Source: Eumeta japonica (Eukaryota; Arthropoda; Insecta; Lepidoptera; Psychidae). Taken from it: DNA of 64,000 nucleotides. The number at the start of each line of letters is the position of its first letter. Position 1 is the stretch's first letter. Position numbers and translations under genes: made by a program. The notes under the pieces were generated by a model. That model worked only from the letters and a program-made list of their open reading frames with translations. It made no database searches and had not been told where the DNA came from. This document shows positions 36,486 to 51,400 of this stretch, one piece after another. The stretch lies in NCBI GenBank assembly GCA_005406025.1, contig BGZK01000145.1, positions 615,667-679,666 on the forward strand, given 5' to 3'.

Positions 36486-39400
36486 CTGTAACAATAGCAA
36501 ATAATAAAAAAATACAAATTATTCACAATGAATCACACTTCTGATTGGATAACATGATAGGGTTCGCCGGTAAAATATCTATTCGACCTTATATAGGTAT
36601 AACTACGTCACATTTCTTAATAGCCTAGCTTATCGTTGTCCTTGCTAATTAAGCTAATAATATAGAACCGAACAACTAGATGAGTTATTATTTTTTCAAC
36701 TGGCTGTAAATAAGAAATGAATATTGATGCATTTATTGTTAATCAAAACCATATCAAGAGCCAGATAGACCAAATACTTTTAACATGAGAGAGGAGACAT
36801 CGACTGAACAGCAAAACATGTCTCGATAGTGCCAGGTCATGACAATTTGTATATTGTAGCCACATGCATATGTACATTAATCATATTATCAGTGATTGAA
36901 TCGTATTGTACGACCTTAAAAACAAACTGTCAAAATTAGATAAGATAAAGTATATAAGAAAAGTAAAATTGCAATAAAACGTTTCGGAATGTTAAATTTT
37001 CCGAACTGCTCTTGTCTAATGACATCATTATGCTAGACGCTTGTTTCATACATGCACGGATTTCACGGATGGCCTCACCTACGTAATAATCGTATTGACG
37101 GGGCATTTCAACACGTGCGAGCTTACCTATTCTCAAATTGTAATAGGTGATGAGGCCTGTGACGAATTCGCAATACAATAGGTTGTGGGTGGCGTTGATC
37201 GTGCGTACGCAGTTGTAGGTGTTGTTCGAAGCGCTCATACAAAAGCAAAACGGCCCCGCCGTCCACAAGGGCGCCGTCCTCCAGTGCTCGTTGTCGTGCC
37301 GGAAGCAATTCATGCGTTCCGATTCGCAGAGCTTCTCTAATTCCGCCTGTAGAAACAAATTTCTGAAGTTAGAGTGAGAAAATAGAGATTTCATCTTCTG
37401 AAACTTGTTCTGTAGTGAATAGAACGATCTAATAAATATAGATATGCAGTCGACCGATCGACAATTTTCAGAACATCAAGTTAGCTCTGTAATTTCATCA
37501 TTACCTTACACTGCAGTGGAGTGAAAATAGCATGCCTGTAGGTAGTCTAGAGGCTGTAGAGTCTAAGGCAAGAAAATTGTTTTGCGAGAGGAATAAGTAT
37601 TTTTTATTTAAAATGCGCACCTTCTTCCTAGCTTTTCTCATTTTTTTTCTAAGCCTTTGTTCTTTCAATTTTTTTCGTTCTTCACGTGCTTTTTGAGCGG
37701 CCTCTAAGTAGCCGTTGCTAGGTCCACGAGGTCTCCTAAAAATATATTTTTTAATAAATTGTTTATAGTGTGCCAAAAATTCATGGATGAAAAATACTTT
37801 GAAAATTACAACTGTAAGCTTTACTAATAAGTGTTTTCAAGTTTTAATTTTCGGCAAATAGAAACAGCGTATATTTTCTATATGAAGGGATCCAAACAGT
37901 GTTTTGTTATTGTATATAGCCAATAACCGGCATAAAAGAAATGCAAGGTGAAAAAATTTAATACAAGGTACCTATTTTCTTCACAGTAGCAAACATGTTT
38001 GTCTTCATTTTCTATATAGAGCGGATGTAACCTCCTTTGGAATACGTCAGCGGGCCTCGCGAGGATGTCTAAATTATTGGAGTTAGTTAGCTTGTTGCTC
38101 TTCTTGTATTGCGATACGTCTAGTCTCGTCGGGCCGAGGTTCGGTATTTCGGTTGTTAGGAGCTGTTCCGTCGTCTTCGGTGTATTTGATGTCGTGATAA
38201 TTTCTTCATCTGTTGCATTGGCCTGGTGTACAGTTTCGGTAACCAATATTTTGTCAATGGATTCACTATAGTGACGCGCTTGCTCTGCAAAATCTACTGG
38301 ATTGGAATATTCTGAAGTAATTTGCTCTTCACTAGAAGCCCGTTTGGTGTTGGGTGTTTCGAAATTTCCTGTAGTTTCAGTTGCGTTTATGCTCCATTCG
38401 TTTAAATTGGCTAAAGTACTGGTTTTATTTGCATCAGTTTGTTCGCTAGACATTACTGTCGGTTCAAAATATTTACTTTCCGTTATGATAGTTGTTATTT
38501 GAGGTGGTGCCAATTCTTGGTCTAACGTCGAGTTATGTGCATCATCCCCAAACGAGTGCGCTTGAGTATCCACCGATACCGGTGATGTTGTTGTCTCGTT
38601 TCTTAATTGTATTTCGAACAAATCATCTCTGATACTCGGCCTTACGGTCGGTAACAAATATTCATTGGATTGTCTGAATTTCTTGTCAAAAGTAGCATTT
38701 ATTTTATGTTTCGGTTTTGTTCTGTGGGTTACCTTAGATTTCCTTTGATGCTCTTCATGGTTATGACTTGCGTGCAAATGTAATGTCTTGTTATGTATCT
38801 GATTCGTTAAAAAATGAGGTAAGTTCGTGCTTCGTTCAGAAGCAAGAGCGCTAGCCGGTTTAGTTACTTTTAAATGTCTCTTGATTTCTTTCAAGTCCTC
38901 CAGCTTAGTCTTTAACTGCCGTATTTGATCTTCTAAACTGACTCTATTCGAATGCCATGCCTTTAGGTCATTGTAAATAACTTGAGAGCAATTCACGGTG
39001 CCGTCCTTTTCTATCTTGCATTCCAAAGATGAATCGTTTTCGTTAAATATTGGGTCGTATTTTTTTTGCTTCTGTTTGCTGTGCGCCCAATTTTGTGCTC
39101 TGCGTTTTGTCCTTTTTCTGTGTTTGCTCTTTTCGTACGCGGCCAGAAACGCTTCTGTCTCTTTAATCAATTCATCTATCTTTTCGCACATTACGTTGTT
39201 CATCGTCTCGTTGATATATTCGTTTTCCGAGCCCAGATGCCCGATGCTGGGGTTGTCACGCAGGATGCTCTCCACGGTGTCTGCGTCCTCTTCAAAGACT
39301 TCATTGTCCGTGAATCGTCTGACGCGCGTGGCGTTTTCTTTATTTTGATGGTCTATAGGTCTTCTCGCAATGTTTCCATCGGTTTCTAAGCGGGTGTACA

Positions 39401-42400
39401 CTAGGCCACTTGGCGTGAAACAAGCACATTTCTTTGTACTCATTTTGGATGGTGGAATGTTTATTTCGGCCTGAAATTATAATAATGTAAGTTAGGCTAG
39501 GATATATAACATTAATAACGCTGACAATACGTATATTTACGTGAAGAGTATCTTTTATATTTCGTTTTCGTCTTAGCATCTGTTTTATCTTTGTTTTCAT
39601 ATTTTATTATGATTAAATTTTTAGACATGATATTTTTACAAAACTTTCCTAACTAAATAATTCAATTAGTGTTTTTAAAATCAGTTTCCAAGTTTCGTAT
39701 AAGTACTAATTTTCCAAATAATTGCAACCTATACTAATAAAAAATTACACAATAGAATTCAAATTGTTTGTAATGGAAAACGTAGGCGTGTTTTATTTAC
39801 AAAATCTACGAATTTGGATGGATGGAACTGTTCTCTAAATTTCTATTTATGTTTTGTTTCAATTACAAAAGTCTATACGGTTCTTGAAATCAAGGCTGTG
39901 GATTATAAAGCAATGGAATAACAAGTTAAGTGCGACAAAGGAAAAAGTGTTCAGTGATTCCACAGCGCGTTTTCATGCCATTTGTTTGAAAAATTATATT
40001 TCATTTTTTTCATTATTTTAACACCCGGATCTAAATTTTTCTCAAACGTAATCATTGTTGAATATTAAAATAAGAAATACCCATATCGTAATATATGGGG
40101 AAATTTCATCAATTAGGAACGTAACACAATGACAATGTGTTTCGTATAATTAGCGCCTATTCATCAATCAAATGGTTTTACCTTCCATTGGACCCTCATC
40201 GACTCTTGGATTTAAAACTTAGCCCTTTGCAGAGTTTTATGTTATTATAAATGATAAAGTTGTGTGATAAGTATGATTTGGTATTTTCTCACATGTGCAA
40301 CTTAACAACTATTGAAGCAGACCAGATTTAGCTCAACGGTTCACCTCGTATTTGCACTTGTGGCGCCGCCAGCGGCCGTCCACGAGCACACACTTCCACT
40401 TCCGGCCGGGCGCGCAGGGGGCGCGCAGCTCGGCCTTGGAGCACTCGGCCGCCAGTCGCGCCGCTTTGCCACTGGCTACGCGCGCCTCGGGAGATTCTGT
40501 TGACGTTATTTTTTTTAAACAGTATATCAATGTTGTGCTACGTATCATTAGCACTCGAAATGTTTTTTTTTCAGGAATCTCCTCAGTGTTTTGCCCGTGT
40601 ATATCAATTTGACAGTGCAAGATATATTAATATGAAAAATGATGTCAAAAGAAGCCATTGAAATTTGAGAATAATTAATGCGTTGTTTGAACGTATTTAA
40701 ATTCGAGCAGTAAGTTTCCGAGTTCCGTATTCATTAGATTTTGAAGGCAAAAGAAGCCATGATAAGAAATTTCCATATATTGTCGTTAGTTATTAAAATA
40801 TTTTCATATTCACGGTCTGTGGAGTTCGTATATATGATTTGCGTGGGGTCCAGCGCGCGTTCCACGTTCGCCTCCAGTATGGGGTTGTGACTTTCGTTGC
40901 TGAGCAATGGCTCGCCGGGGCCGGCGCTACTGTCCACCGCCTCCGTCTCTAGAGATTCCTAGAACACAAGAAAAATATATCGACGCCTGCACTAAATATG
41001 TACGTCTTGTTTAAAAAATGTACATGAATTTAAAAATTACCAACGTTCGGATAGAAATTCGGGTTTTATCCCATATACGTGTAGAATTTAGTTTTTTCTA
41101 ATGTAGAAAGTACTATATTAGAAAAAACTAAATTATTTTTGTAAATCAGTTTCCAGTGCAGCTCGTTTTATACGTACTGAACTATAAACATATTACTGGC
41201 GTAGTAACAATGGATTTTTGGAACCTTAACTGTTTGAAAGTGTAAATAATTATGAAATCACCATAACGAGTTTCAATGCTTCTATTATTTTTAATAAAAT
41301 GCAAATTCTAAATGACTTCATACTTCGTCTTCGTCATCAAGGAAGTCGTCATCATCGGAATCATCCTCGGCGTCGGCGCTGTTCGACGACGCCTGCGCAG
41401 AGTTCTCATTGGCTGCACGGCTGTACTTCTGCGCGCGCAAACGTGCTTCGGCCTGTTCTGGCGATTCACGACGACCCGAACTGTAGCAAAATTATACAAA
41501 ATGTTTCGTTATTTTCCACGAAAAATCTGAGAAATCAATTTGGTAAATAAAAAATTGGTGAATAATATATGTTTTGACACCGATGCCTTCCTGCGCTGAC
41601 GCTTCGGTTATGTACAATTTGTATAAAAAAATAAGTGATAAAATACTGAAATGTATTTTAATCCGTACTTCACTAGTTCATCCGTTTATACACCCATGCG
41701 CTTCTATCGTTAAAAATCGTATTGCGTTCAGTTTGTTTATAAATTATATAGATCAGAATACCTTTCAACGAGGAATGTGTCAGGCCACTGATGGTGCTGG
41801 CGCCGGCGTCGAGGCTGCAGCAGAGGCAGCAGCGAACGCCCGTCCATGTGCGCGGGCGGCGCCACCCCGCCCATCTCCAGGAACGTCGGCGCCAAGTCGA
41901 TGTTCAGCACTATGTCGTCGACGCTGTAAACACGTCGTCGCACATTAGTATCGTAAGCCGTATTTTGCATCAAATGATATCAGAGTTTTTTTGTGATCGA
42001 TAACGGGACGCCAAAACGTATTTTTAATCGAGCATGCATAGAGAGAATGCATAGACTTGCGGCGTTTTCCAGAAGAATAGAATAATAGAATGGAGCATAT
42101 TATGCATCGGGGGGGAGGGGGGGGGGTGTCGTTTGGCAATCGTTTAGACAATCATCAAATGTCATATAAAATAAACAGCGGTAGCTCGATGGTGAAGAAC
42201 GTTGCCTTTAAAGGAGAAGATACCGGATTTTAATCCTGAGTACGTACGACCTGACTGATGAATTTGTAACTCGAGTTAAATAACGAAACCACTTCAGCCT
42301 TGTCTCGAAGATATGTTAAGTCATAGTATATCGTCATTATTATATCGGTGCCAAAGACCGTCAGTGGCCCCCGACCGCAGTGCGTGGGGTGTGCCTTATG

Positions 42401-45400
42401 GTCGAGCCTCTCAGTATTGGTATAATGAAGGAAGGTATGTATCAGTATTTAAAAAAATCACATAAAGTGCTTACAGAATACAGTAATTGTTCATTTAATC
42501 TAATCTTTTCTTCGTATCTGTATTGAATGATAAATGTTGTTCTACGTCTTAATTAAATAATATATTCGAATCTATTCACTTTGCAAGTATTCCACTGAAC
42601 TGACATTATTTAAAGAACTGGCGTCATCTGACCCGCTTCCAGCGAAACGTTCATAAAACTCGCATGCCGACTTACACGGTGCCCGGTTCGATGCCCGGGC
42701 CGCGCACGAGGAACGGCACTCGAATGTCGAACTCGAAGGGGAAGCTCTTGCCTTTGACCAGGCCGAACTGGCCGAGGTGGTACCCGTGGTCCGACGTGTA
42801 TACGAGGTACGTGTTGTCCAGTTCGCCTAGGGCCTTCAGCTCTTGGTAAACTCTTTCCACTGCCTGAAAGAATTTTTGTATTACGAATTTTGTTTTTATT
42901 TACTGATTCACGTAAGAAATTATATACAACATCTGTATCTGTATATGTAAATTATTGTTTTGTTAGGCACACTCATAGGTACATATGTCATTTATCTTCT
43001 TGTCTTAAAAAAAACTACTATTTGTTGATATATATGTAAAAAAATGATGATGGTGATGTAAATGATTGAGTTGATGATAATGTAACTCAAGTTTAATTAA
43101 CAAAATTTAATTTCACAAGTTTCGAAGAAATCAAGTCTAAATTTTATTACACTGTATTGGCATTATTTATCGTCGTGTTGGCAGTTTTTTTAAATGTAAT
43201 TTCAACAATTGGTAAGGGGCTTTGGGTCAAACATTTGCAGTTTTTTAAACCGAAAATAATGACAACACTAATTCCAACCATATCGACACTCTGTAGCGTC
43301 TGCAGACGCTTGGTCATCAGCAGGTCGGTGAACTGGCGGTGTATGGGTTTCATCTTGTCCGTAACGCGCAGGATCCACTGCTTGTCTGGGTTCGGAGCCA
43401 TGTCGTAAGTTGGAGTACTGGAACAATAAATTACGAGATAAAAAAAAGAACATATAGAATAAGTATATTGATCGTCTCAATAGGCTTTAACGTGCCCCTT
43501 AAACAAATATAAAATAAACAAAAGCAAACAAATTTTTAAACGACTGCTAAAGATTTTTGAATAGTCTACAGATTAAATTGAGTGCCATAATAATAAACTT
43601 GCCGCCATTAAGTAAACCGCTATTTTTTTATTTACTTAATATTAGATAATAAACAAAAATATTGTTAAGGAAAAATGTGTTATTACAATTTCCAAGAATA
43701 CAATAGCATAAAGTATAAAATCTTTTTCTTTTGACGATTGCGTTAATAATTATTCATTATGCAGATATGGTCGCACATATATTCGTCATATTCATCGACT
43801 CGTAAAGCTTGTTCCGGCTCATCTAAAACAAAAGTTCAAAATATTTTTCTTTAATATATTTTATCGAAAACTCGCACTGAACAAAAGACATTTTTAAGAA
43901 ATGTTTTACATTGCATTTTCTTTGTAATTAAAATTATTTTAGCAATCACTCATAATTTTGCTTTACTTCGCAAATTTAATTTCAATACTTTTGAAAACTG
44001 GTAACATTTACATTTTATTTTCATTCGCCTGAGAAAGAAATTCTTTTTGTAATAACATTTTCAAATGATTTATTTTTTCGGAGGTTAAAATTTAGTAAAT
44101 ATAAACATGTATATCTCACCAAAACACCCGAATACTTTTCAATTCTATATCTTAAACATGCCTCCCTGCGTAATGCAGCCGCCAAACCTGATCGGTCGGA
44201 GAATGTAAATTATTCGCAGAGGCATTAAAAGGATAAAGGATTCTGAACCGCTTCACAGATCCACATTTAATAGTCGGATAATATTAACCTTCATCTATAA
44301 CAAAATATGCTGTGTATAAGTTTTGGTTTTGTATGCACAATTTCCTTTTGAGACTTTAAGTATTGGATTTTGAACAGAGCTTTTGTTTCTTTCCCTTGGT
44401 CAATGATTTGGGGTATATTATGTTAGCAGATTTTATACAAAATATTTTTATTTATGGGACAAAACTAGCACAATCTGTTCTGAAAACTACAATAGTCAAA
44501 AATTTAAGGTATATTTTTTTCAATTGCATTGTGTATTATAATTTTTCAGTTAGTTAAATAACTTTCACTCTAATTAATTCTATTATTTTATTTATTAAGT
44601 TAAATATGAACTTTGCACAGACGTATCGTTGTATTAGAACAATATACTTTTTTTTTATTAATGAAACCCATTTTATAGTATTAATGCATTCACACAATAA
44701 AGTCTGACATAAATTTCGCTTGATAATTTCAAAGGTTTCATTTTAATATTACAATAGTTAATTGAAAACATTTGCATCGACTGGGAACAAACAAATCTCT
44801 TAAATCCAAATGCACTTCAAAACATGAACTTTATATTACAAAAAGCCCATAGCTTATTAAAGGGAGTTGATAACATTTTTAAAATGTGAAATGTGTACAA
44901 TGTTTGTAATATAATATATAGAATAATAATATAATAAACCGGCTCAAAAGACATGGACCTGAGTCAGCAGTTCGGAAGGAACTTCGTATTGGTGCAGCCC
45001 TACGGACGCGGCGGCGGCGCTGCGGACCACACAGTACGCCGACGACGGGATATCAAAGCGGGGAGCCGGCGGCCGGCGCCGGTCGGCGGTGTCCGCCGGC
45101 CCGGCTCCGTGGACTTTCAATCTTTTGACGTCGTTTTTAACTTTATACGTGTCATCGGATGGGATTTAGAATTAAAAATTCTAAGATCTCAGACCCGAAT
45201 GCGGTTTTACGTGTGACATTTTGGGTATCTCGACTTTCAACATACAATTTCAAATAAGATAAATCTTTCGAGTTTCAAATAAGCCACTGTAACTATTTCG
45301 GACTTCCTCAACTCAAAGAGTGTAATCTTAAGTGAGTCAGTAGATTATTATCATGGCGTGTGACTATTGATAATAAATACAGAAAATATATGTGATTAGT

Positions 45401-48400
45401 AATTTGTTTGCAATATAAAATTACTGGAAGCTTAAAAAAATACGAATTCGTCTTGTGATCGTATGGGCCACTATTCGTTTTATTGATAGGAATTATTTAC
45501 TTTAAAGGATTAATAATAATTATTTTAAAACATAAGTTATGAATAAGAAAGTCTCAACATAGACACCGATTCTACAAAAGATAGACATTCTAAAAAGTGA
45601 TAACAATAAACATGCTCCAAAACATGATAATATTACTATACAATTTTTAAGAACTTCGTAAATTATAACCATACTACATAATGTATAAAATAAGTGTATA
45701 TTAATTGGTAACTTTGACATGATACAGCTCAAAATATACGAATAGGTATCAAACGTCTCTAATTGTGGATCTTCCAACGGTTCTGCTGCCGGCGGGCCAC
45801 GCACGCGTTCACCAACAGCCGCCGCATCGACGCTGCTTCAACGTCACGTCACGAGATCGACACGAACTCATTTCGACGTACGATAATCGAATCCGTAATC
45901 GTATAACAAAGTGTGCACCCGCCGGACTCCGGCACGTACGAGACGTTTAAGTGACCTGGAGTCACGAAAAAGGTCTTTTATGTATTGAGCACATACCTAT
46001 CCCGAAATAAACTGGGGCAAAACGTTAATGGAATTCCCACCGAAATCGAATTCGAGATCTTTTACGTCAGAAACGAGTGACCACCCGCCGAGCCATGCCG
46101 CATGTGCGCCGTCGCATGACTTGGTATATTTTACGATATGCTTCGGCGTCTTAACAAGTAATGCCGCGTGTTTTAAACGATATTAGTAAGTTAAAATGAA
46201 ATAATAAGTTGTTAAAAATGTATCGATAAATAGTGTTGGCATTATCGATTGCGTCGATTCGAAATGCAGGAATTAAGACTAAAAACATTCTTCACGTTGT
46301 AGGCATCGTTCGAATCGATTTTATCGTGTCAATACGAATATTAATGCGATATATTAAAAGAAAAAGACCGGTTTCCGTGAAATTACAATTAATGTAAATC
46401 ATCTCCATAACTATAAAATTAACATACCGAGAATTATATGTGTATAAAATTACCAAAAACCATCTATAACATACAGTTTTTTTGCTTTTTTTCTTTTCAA
46501 ATAATGTCTTGCATCTGCATTTTATATCCGGCTCCATTAGATCCATCTGTAAAGATGTTCTCGTTTCTAAATTGATTCTTAATATTTGGACGTTTATGGG
46601 CTAGGTCACCGGCCGCAAAGTGGCAAGGCCGCTAACACGGCCTACGTTGCCGTTATATTTATTAAAAAGGTATATATTTCAAAATATCCAATATCGATAA
46701 CATTTATATATATTTAAGATAAGGGTTAAAAATATTTAAAACACTGAAGAGCGAAAGCTATTATCGGTTACAGATCACATGAATGTTTATTGTTTATATT
46801 TTAGAGTACTAATAAATAATAAATTTAGTAGACTTAAGTAGAGCTGAGCAGAAACTACTAAAACTTAGAAACGACGCTCTTTATTTTCTTGAAAGTCCGT
46901 TTTGGAAACCGCTCGTAAAAATTAAAATAATACAACCTGAAACAGTTGCGTTGATTCAAATAAAACGAAACATGATAATTTATCGATAACTGCATAATAC
47001 GTACGTGGAGATGTGGTAAGTGATTTTTATTACGGGGCATTTTACCCAATACAGATAATTATGGACAAGACCGAAATCATGTTCGGAAATAGTAAAATTG
47101 CTACTGGAACGAAATATGTGACAAAAGATGAGAGAACTGAACTAGTGAAAGAATTCGTGAGTCTAGTTTGCTTGACGACGAGGTCTCACGGCCCAAGCCT
47201 ATAGAAGGTGACAAGCATGACGAGAGAAAAGAAAATGGGAGAAAAGAATTGAATGGGGTCTTGCACGCTGTTTTTTATAGTAAGAAGATGTCGTCGCAAA
47301 GAAATTGAGTTATCCATAGAGGAGTTTTGGCTCTTCCACGTAGCCATGGTAGTGAGAGGTGGGTGTGATAAAAGAAACACCAAAACAATAGAGATTGGTA
47401 TAGTTTGAAGAAAGATATAGTGACTAGAGTGAAAAAAATATTACATTAAGATAAATTTGTTATCTAACAAGAATAAATGAAAGTAGATTGATGAACAAAA
47501 TGCATAGAGTGAATGTGCGTGTGAAGCGGTTGACATGAAATAGTCTAGGAAATTGAAAGTACACCAAAATGATATTAAAGAAGTAAGGGTTCAATTTTAA
47601 CACCCGAAACCGACGAGTTTACACGAAACAATTTATTAGTGTAAGTGAATGGAGAGACCTCTGATCCATGGTCTTTATTATCACCATACCCTACTGCACT
47701 ATACTACCGATGGTCTACCCGTCTGGGTCATCGCCGAAGCGTGAATTCATATTGTGATACGTTCCGTTCGACCTAACAGGGAACTCGACCGTACAAAATT
47801 ACGATCATATTTTACGTTACCGTAACTCCGGAACGAATCGTCATATTGACCGTCCCACTCGCCGTGATTTCTCGAGGGACGTGAAGTCGTCAATCTCAGA
47901 AAGTGTAGTCACATCGCAGCGGAGACGACATCTGCCCGTGGCGACGGCGATCGCGTCCACTCGGGGGGAATAATTCAGCGCGGGCGGCGGAGGCCGGGCC
48001 GGCGTGCGCGCCGCGCGAGCGCAGGCTCGGCGGGAAACCGCAGGGCGGGCCTTGAATATTTGAAAAAGGAACCGTCGGCAAACATGGCGTCCGCACACGT
48101 CGTGGCGCCGGGATGAAAGCAAATATGCTTTTAGGAATATTGTGTTTTGTTTATTTACGCCCGCTCGTTTTTCATTAGAGTCTACACGTGTAATGAAGGT
48201 GTAAGTGACCCGTGTCTGTATAGGTATTAGCTATTTAAGGAAAAAACATTGCGCGAAAGGTTATATCACTCTAATACGCCAAGCTGAAATATTGATGTGT
48301 TGAATTTTAAATAACTTATAAGAATTCTAAAAAATGTTTACAAACGAACCACATGGATTTGGCTAATGATATTCAAGACGAAACAATTTGCAAAGATTCT

Positions 48401-51400
48401 AAGATAATAATAATAAACAAAGATCCTATTAAGTGAAGTTTTTTTACCATTATCGTGGCTACAAACACAAACCATAAACAAAAACCTCCCGACGTCCAGG
48501 GATTTTATCAATCAGTTATATATATATATCACATAAAATAAATGTTTTTTAAAATTGTCAAATGTGATAAAAATAATGTTTTATTTGATTTACATGTATT
48601 CACATTAAAAGCAACTTAGTTTCAAAAAATACTGAACCTTGACAACTCGAAAGTAAAACACAACTCAAACGCTTGGTATTACGAGGCATGCCAAAATAAT
48701 GCGTCGTTTGTAACAAGAATTACATTATTTTAACAGACTGTATACTTTTTTAGAATCCAGACACATTATTATCTATGCTAAATACAGAATTTCTTCAATA
48801 TTTTATATCTCTTCCATGCAAATTGTTTTCAATTTTTATTATTTTTTTAATATCTTCATATTTTTAGGTATCTCAATTTCCCTCAATCTGAATTCTTAGG
48901 TTGTCTTTTTTATATTACTTAGCTCATTATTTCACATCTCTTTAGAATCATTGCATTATTACATTACAACATGAAAGACGAGAGAAAATTTAATACAAAA
49001 GTTAAGCTTTCATATTAATTTTATATTCGCAAATATTTAATCTCTAATAGTAATTTAATTAGTTAATACCGTCCTACAATTTTGTGTACGAAAATTAAAT
49101 ATAATTAAAGAATCTGCAGGAGCCCTCTAGAAATAAGTCGAAAGGGCGTTTTACTTAAGCCATCTTATAAAATTTAACAGTTCACAAAGTTTGCTCAGGA
49201 GCGAAACGCATTTAGTGTCGAATGTCATGCAAAGGTCACAAGCGTTTACGCCGACCGGCCGCGTTCGGCGACGGACACGCACGGCAAGGTGAAACCAGTG
49301 TCACTTAAAGAAAAGAACTAAGAATTGTTGGATTTATTTTGAGAAATTATTTAAAGAGCCCTCTTTGGAATGGAAACAGCTCGATAGGAAACTAGCCACG
49401 TCACCGGCTTCGTCTGCGTTAGCATAGACTGTGTCCTGTAATCAAAGATTCCAATTTATTTCCCTTTTTTACTTACATGTTCAGTTTATTACTTGCAGTC
49501 GTATATACGTTTACCCGTCGTTACATTAATTAATAAAGGTATTAAAATACGAGTCGTTATTAACTTGTTACCGTGAAATGTGATGCTGCTACCTATGATT
49601 AAAAAAAAAAAAAAAAATATAATTTCATAAGTTTTGACATAAAAATTGAAATAAGTTCTTCATATTTTATGAATCTGTTAAACGTTCGTGAAGAGATTTT
49701 TAATTTTTTTCTAATTGAAATAAATGCAATTATAATCAAATATAAAATTATTACACAAAGAAAGAACTTGGTGAGAAATCAAGTTGGTTACGTCAATGGA
49801 TATTTGTCCTTTAAATATGCAAAAATTTTGTAATAACATTTTTATCAATTATTTGTTAAATAATATCGAATTTTGATGGAACAATATTTTTCAGTCTACA
49901 TACAATACAGTTATTTGGCTAACGCGTCTGACACTCGTCCACAGCGCGTCTGATAATTATTATTAAAAAATTCAGTACTTAGATATATTCTGTGCTATAA
50001 ACAATGAAAACAGTGATTTTCGAATCATAAGCGAAATTAGTCAGTAAAAAAGCACAAAGGAATTTTGTTATTGGAAAGATATAGTGCAAATTGAAAAGAA
50101 AATTTTGTTATCATGTTATCAGATCAACCTGAGCTTAGTTCAACTTTTATAAATTTGAGAACAAGAAATGTGATTATAACTAAATAAGATAAAAGATCCA
50201 TTCAAATAGAACCCAAATCACGGGTGGTAAAACAAATGTTGATTTATCATCGATTTCGTATTTTTCGAAAACTATAAAAGAAGAATTTGTCATTAAAATT
50301 CCTAGACAATACTAGAAATTTATAGGAATTTTATACCTAATTTAAAAAGCAGTACAAAAAAATTATATTCCCTAAAATTTGCACACATTTTTCGAACGCA
50401 TATATATACCTGTATATTTTTAAACACACCGCTTGAAATTGTAACAATTGAATAGTTTCTTTCCATTATCTAGTCGGTTTGTACCCAAGGTATATACCGT
50501 TACGAAAGTTAACAATAACCAGCAAATTAAATTATTACATATATAAATTCTATAGTACCATCTGCTACTGACCACAGGCCTCGGTGACCACGGATCACTA
50601 GGGCGAATTTCAATGTAGTATGCCAAACGGTTCGGAAAGATTCGATTGTATCGGGCAAGAAGACGCACGTATAATGAAACCTTCCTCTATAAGCCCCTGA
50701 GCTGACTCTCAATACTTTTGGCAAATAAATCTTTATGAATGAGACATATGTACATTATGGCACACTGAGGTAACTCACGACACCGCCCTATTACGTCACT
50801 GTCGTTTACGTTTGTTATAAACGCACTAGGCGTTTATCGACCGTTTTAAAATTTACCAATGTTTCTAATCCCTATTTCGCTCTCGATTTTGTTTCCGGTC
50901 GTATACTACAATAAAGTACCGCTCCGACACCGTATATAGTCCTCCTCGGACGCGGCTGCTATTTTTCTCACGTTTATAGGTTTCTTGTATGAAAGTATTT
51001 CTATCATATTTAGAATGTCAAGAGATAATGCAATTACGGGCAAAATTTCATCACGATCGAAGTCGGAGGGTAACGAAGTTGGAGAACGTAACACGGGAAT
51101 AAGTAACCACTGTTGATCCCGCAACGGTAGTCCCGCGTTGGGTGCTTGAAATTAATTAAATTCCAGCGAATTCAATACGACGTGCGCTATACGTGGAACT
51201 TGCACCAACGCTCCGAGGTTCTGGAGTGTGCTGTCTAAGTTGGAGTACGTATTGAATTAGGTGTAATATCAACGTGAAGCCTTCGAAAGGCCTGTGTAAT
51301 ATATGATTTGAAGAAGACGCAGTGCATGCCGCGACAGGAGATGTGAGAACTATGAAGAATTAAAGTCTGGGAAAGTATGTCAAAATTACTTTGCGTTTCG

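Noticed and set aside
38998..39389. Two plus-strand open frames of more than 100 codons over the Sulf giant exon
   Set aside because: Antisense shadows; the minus frame holds the Sulf motifs.
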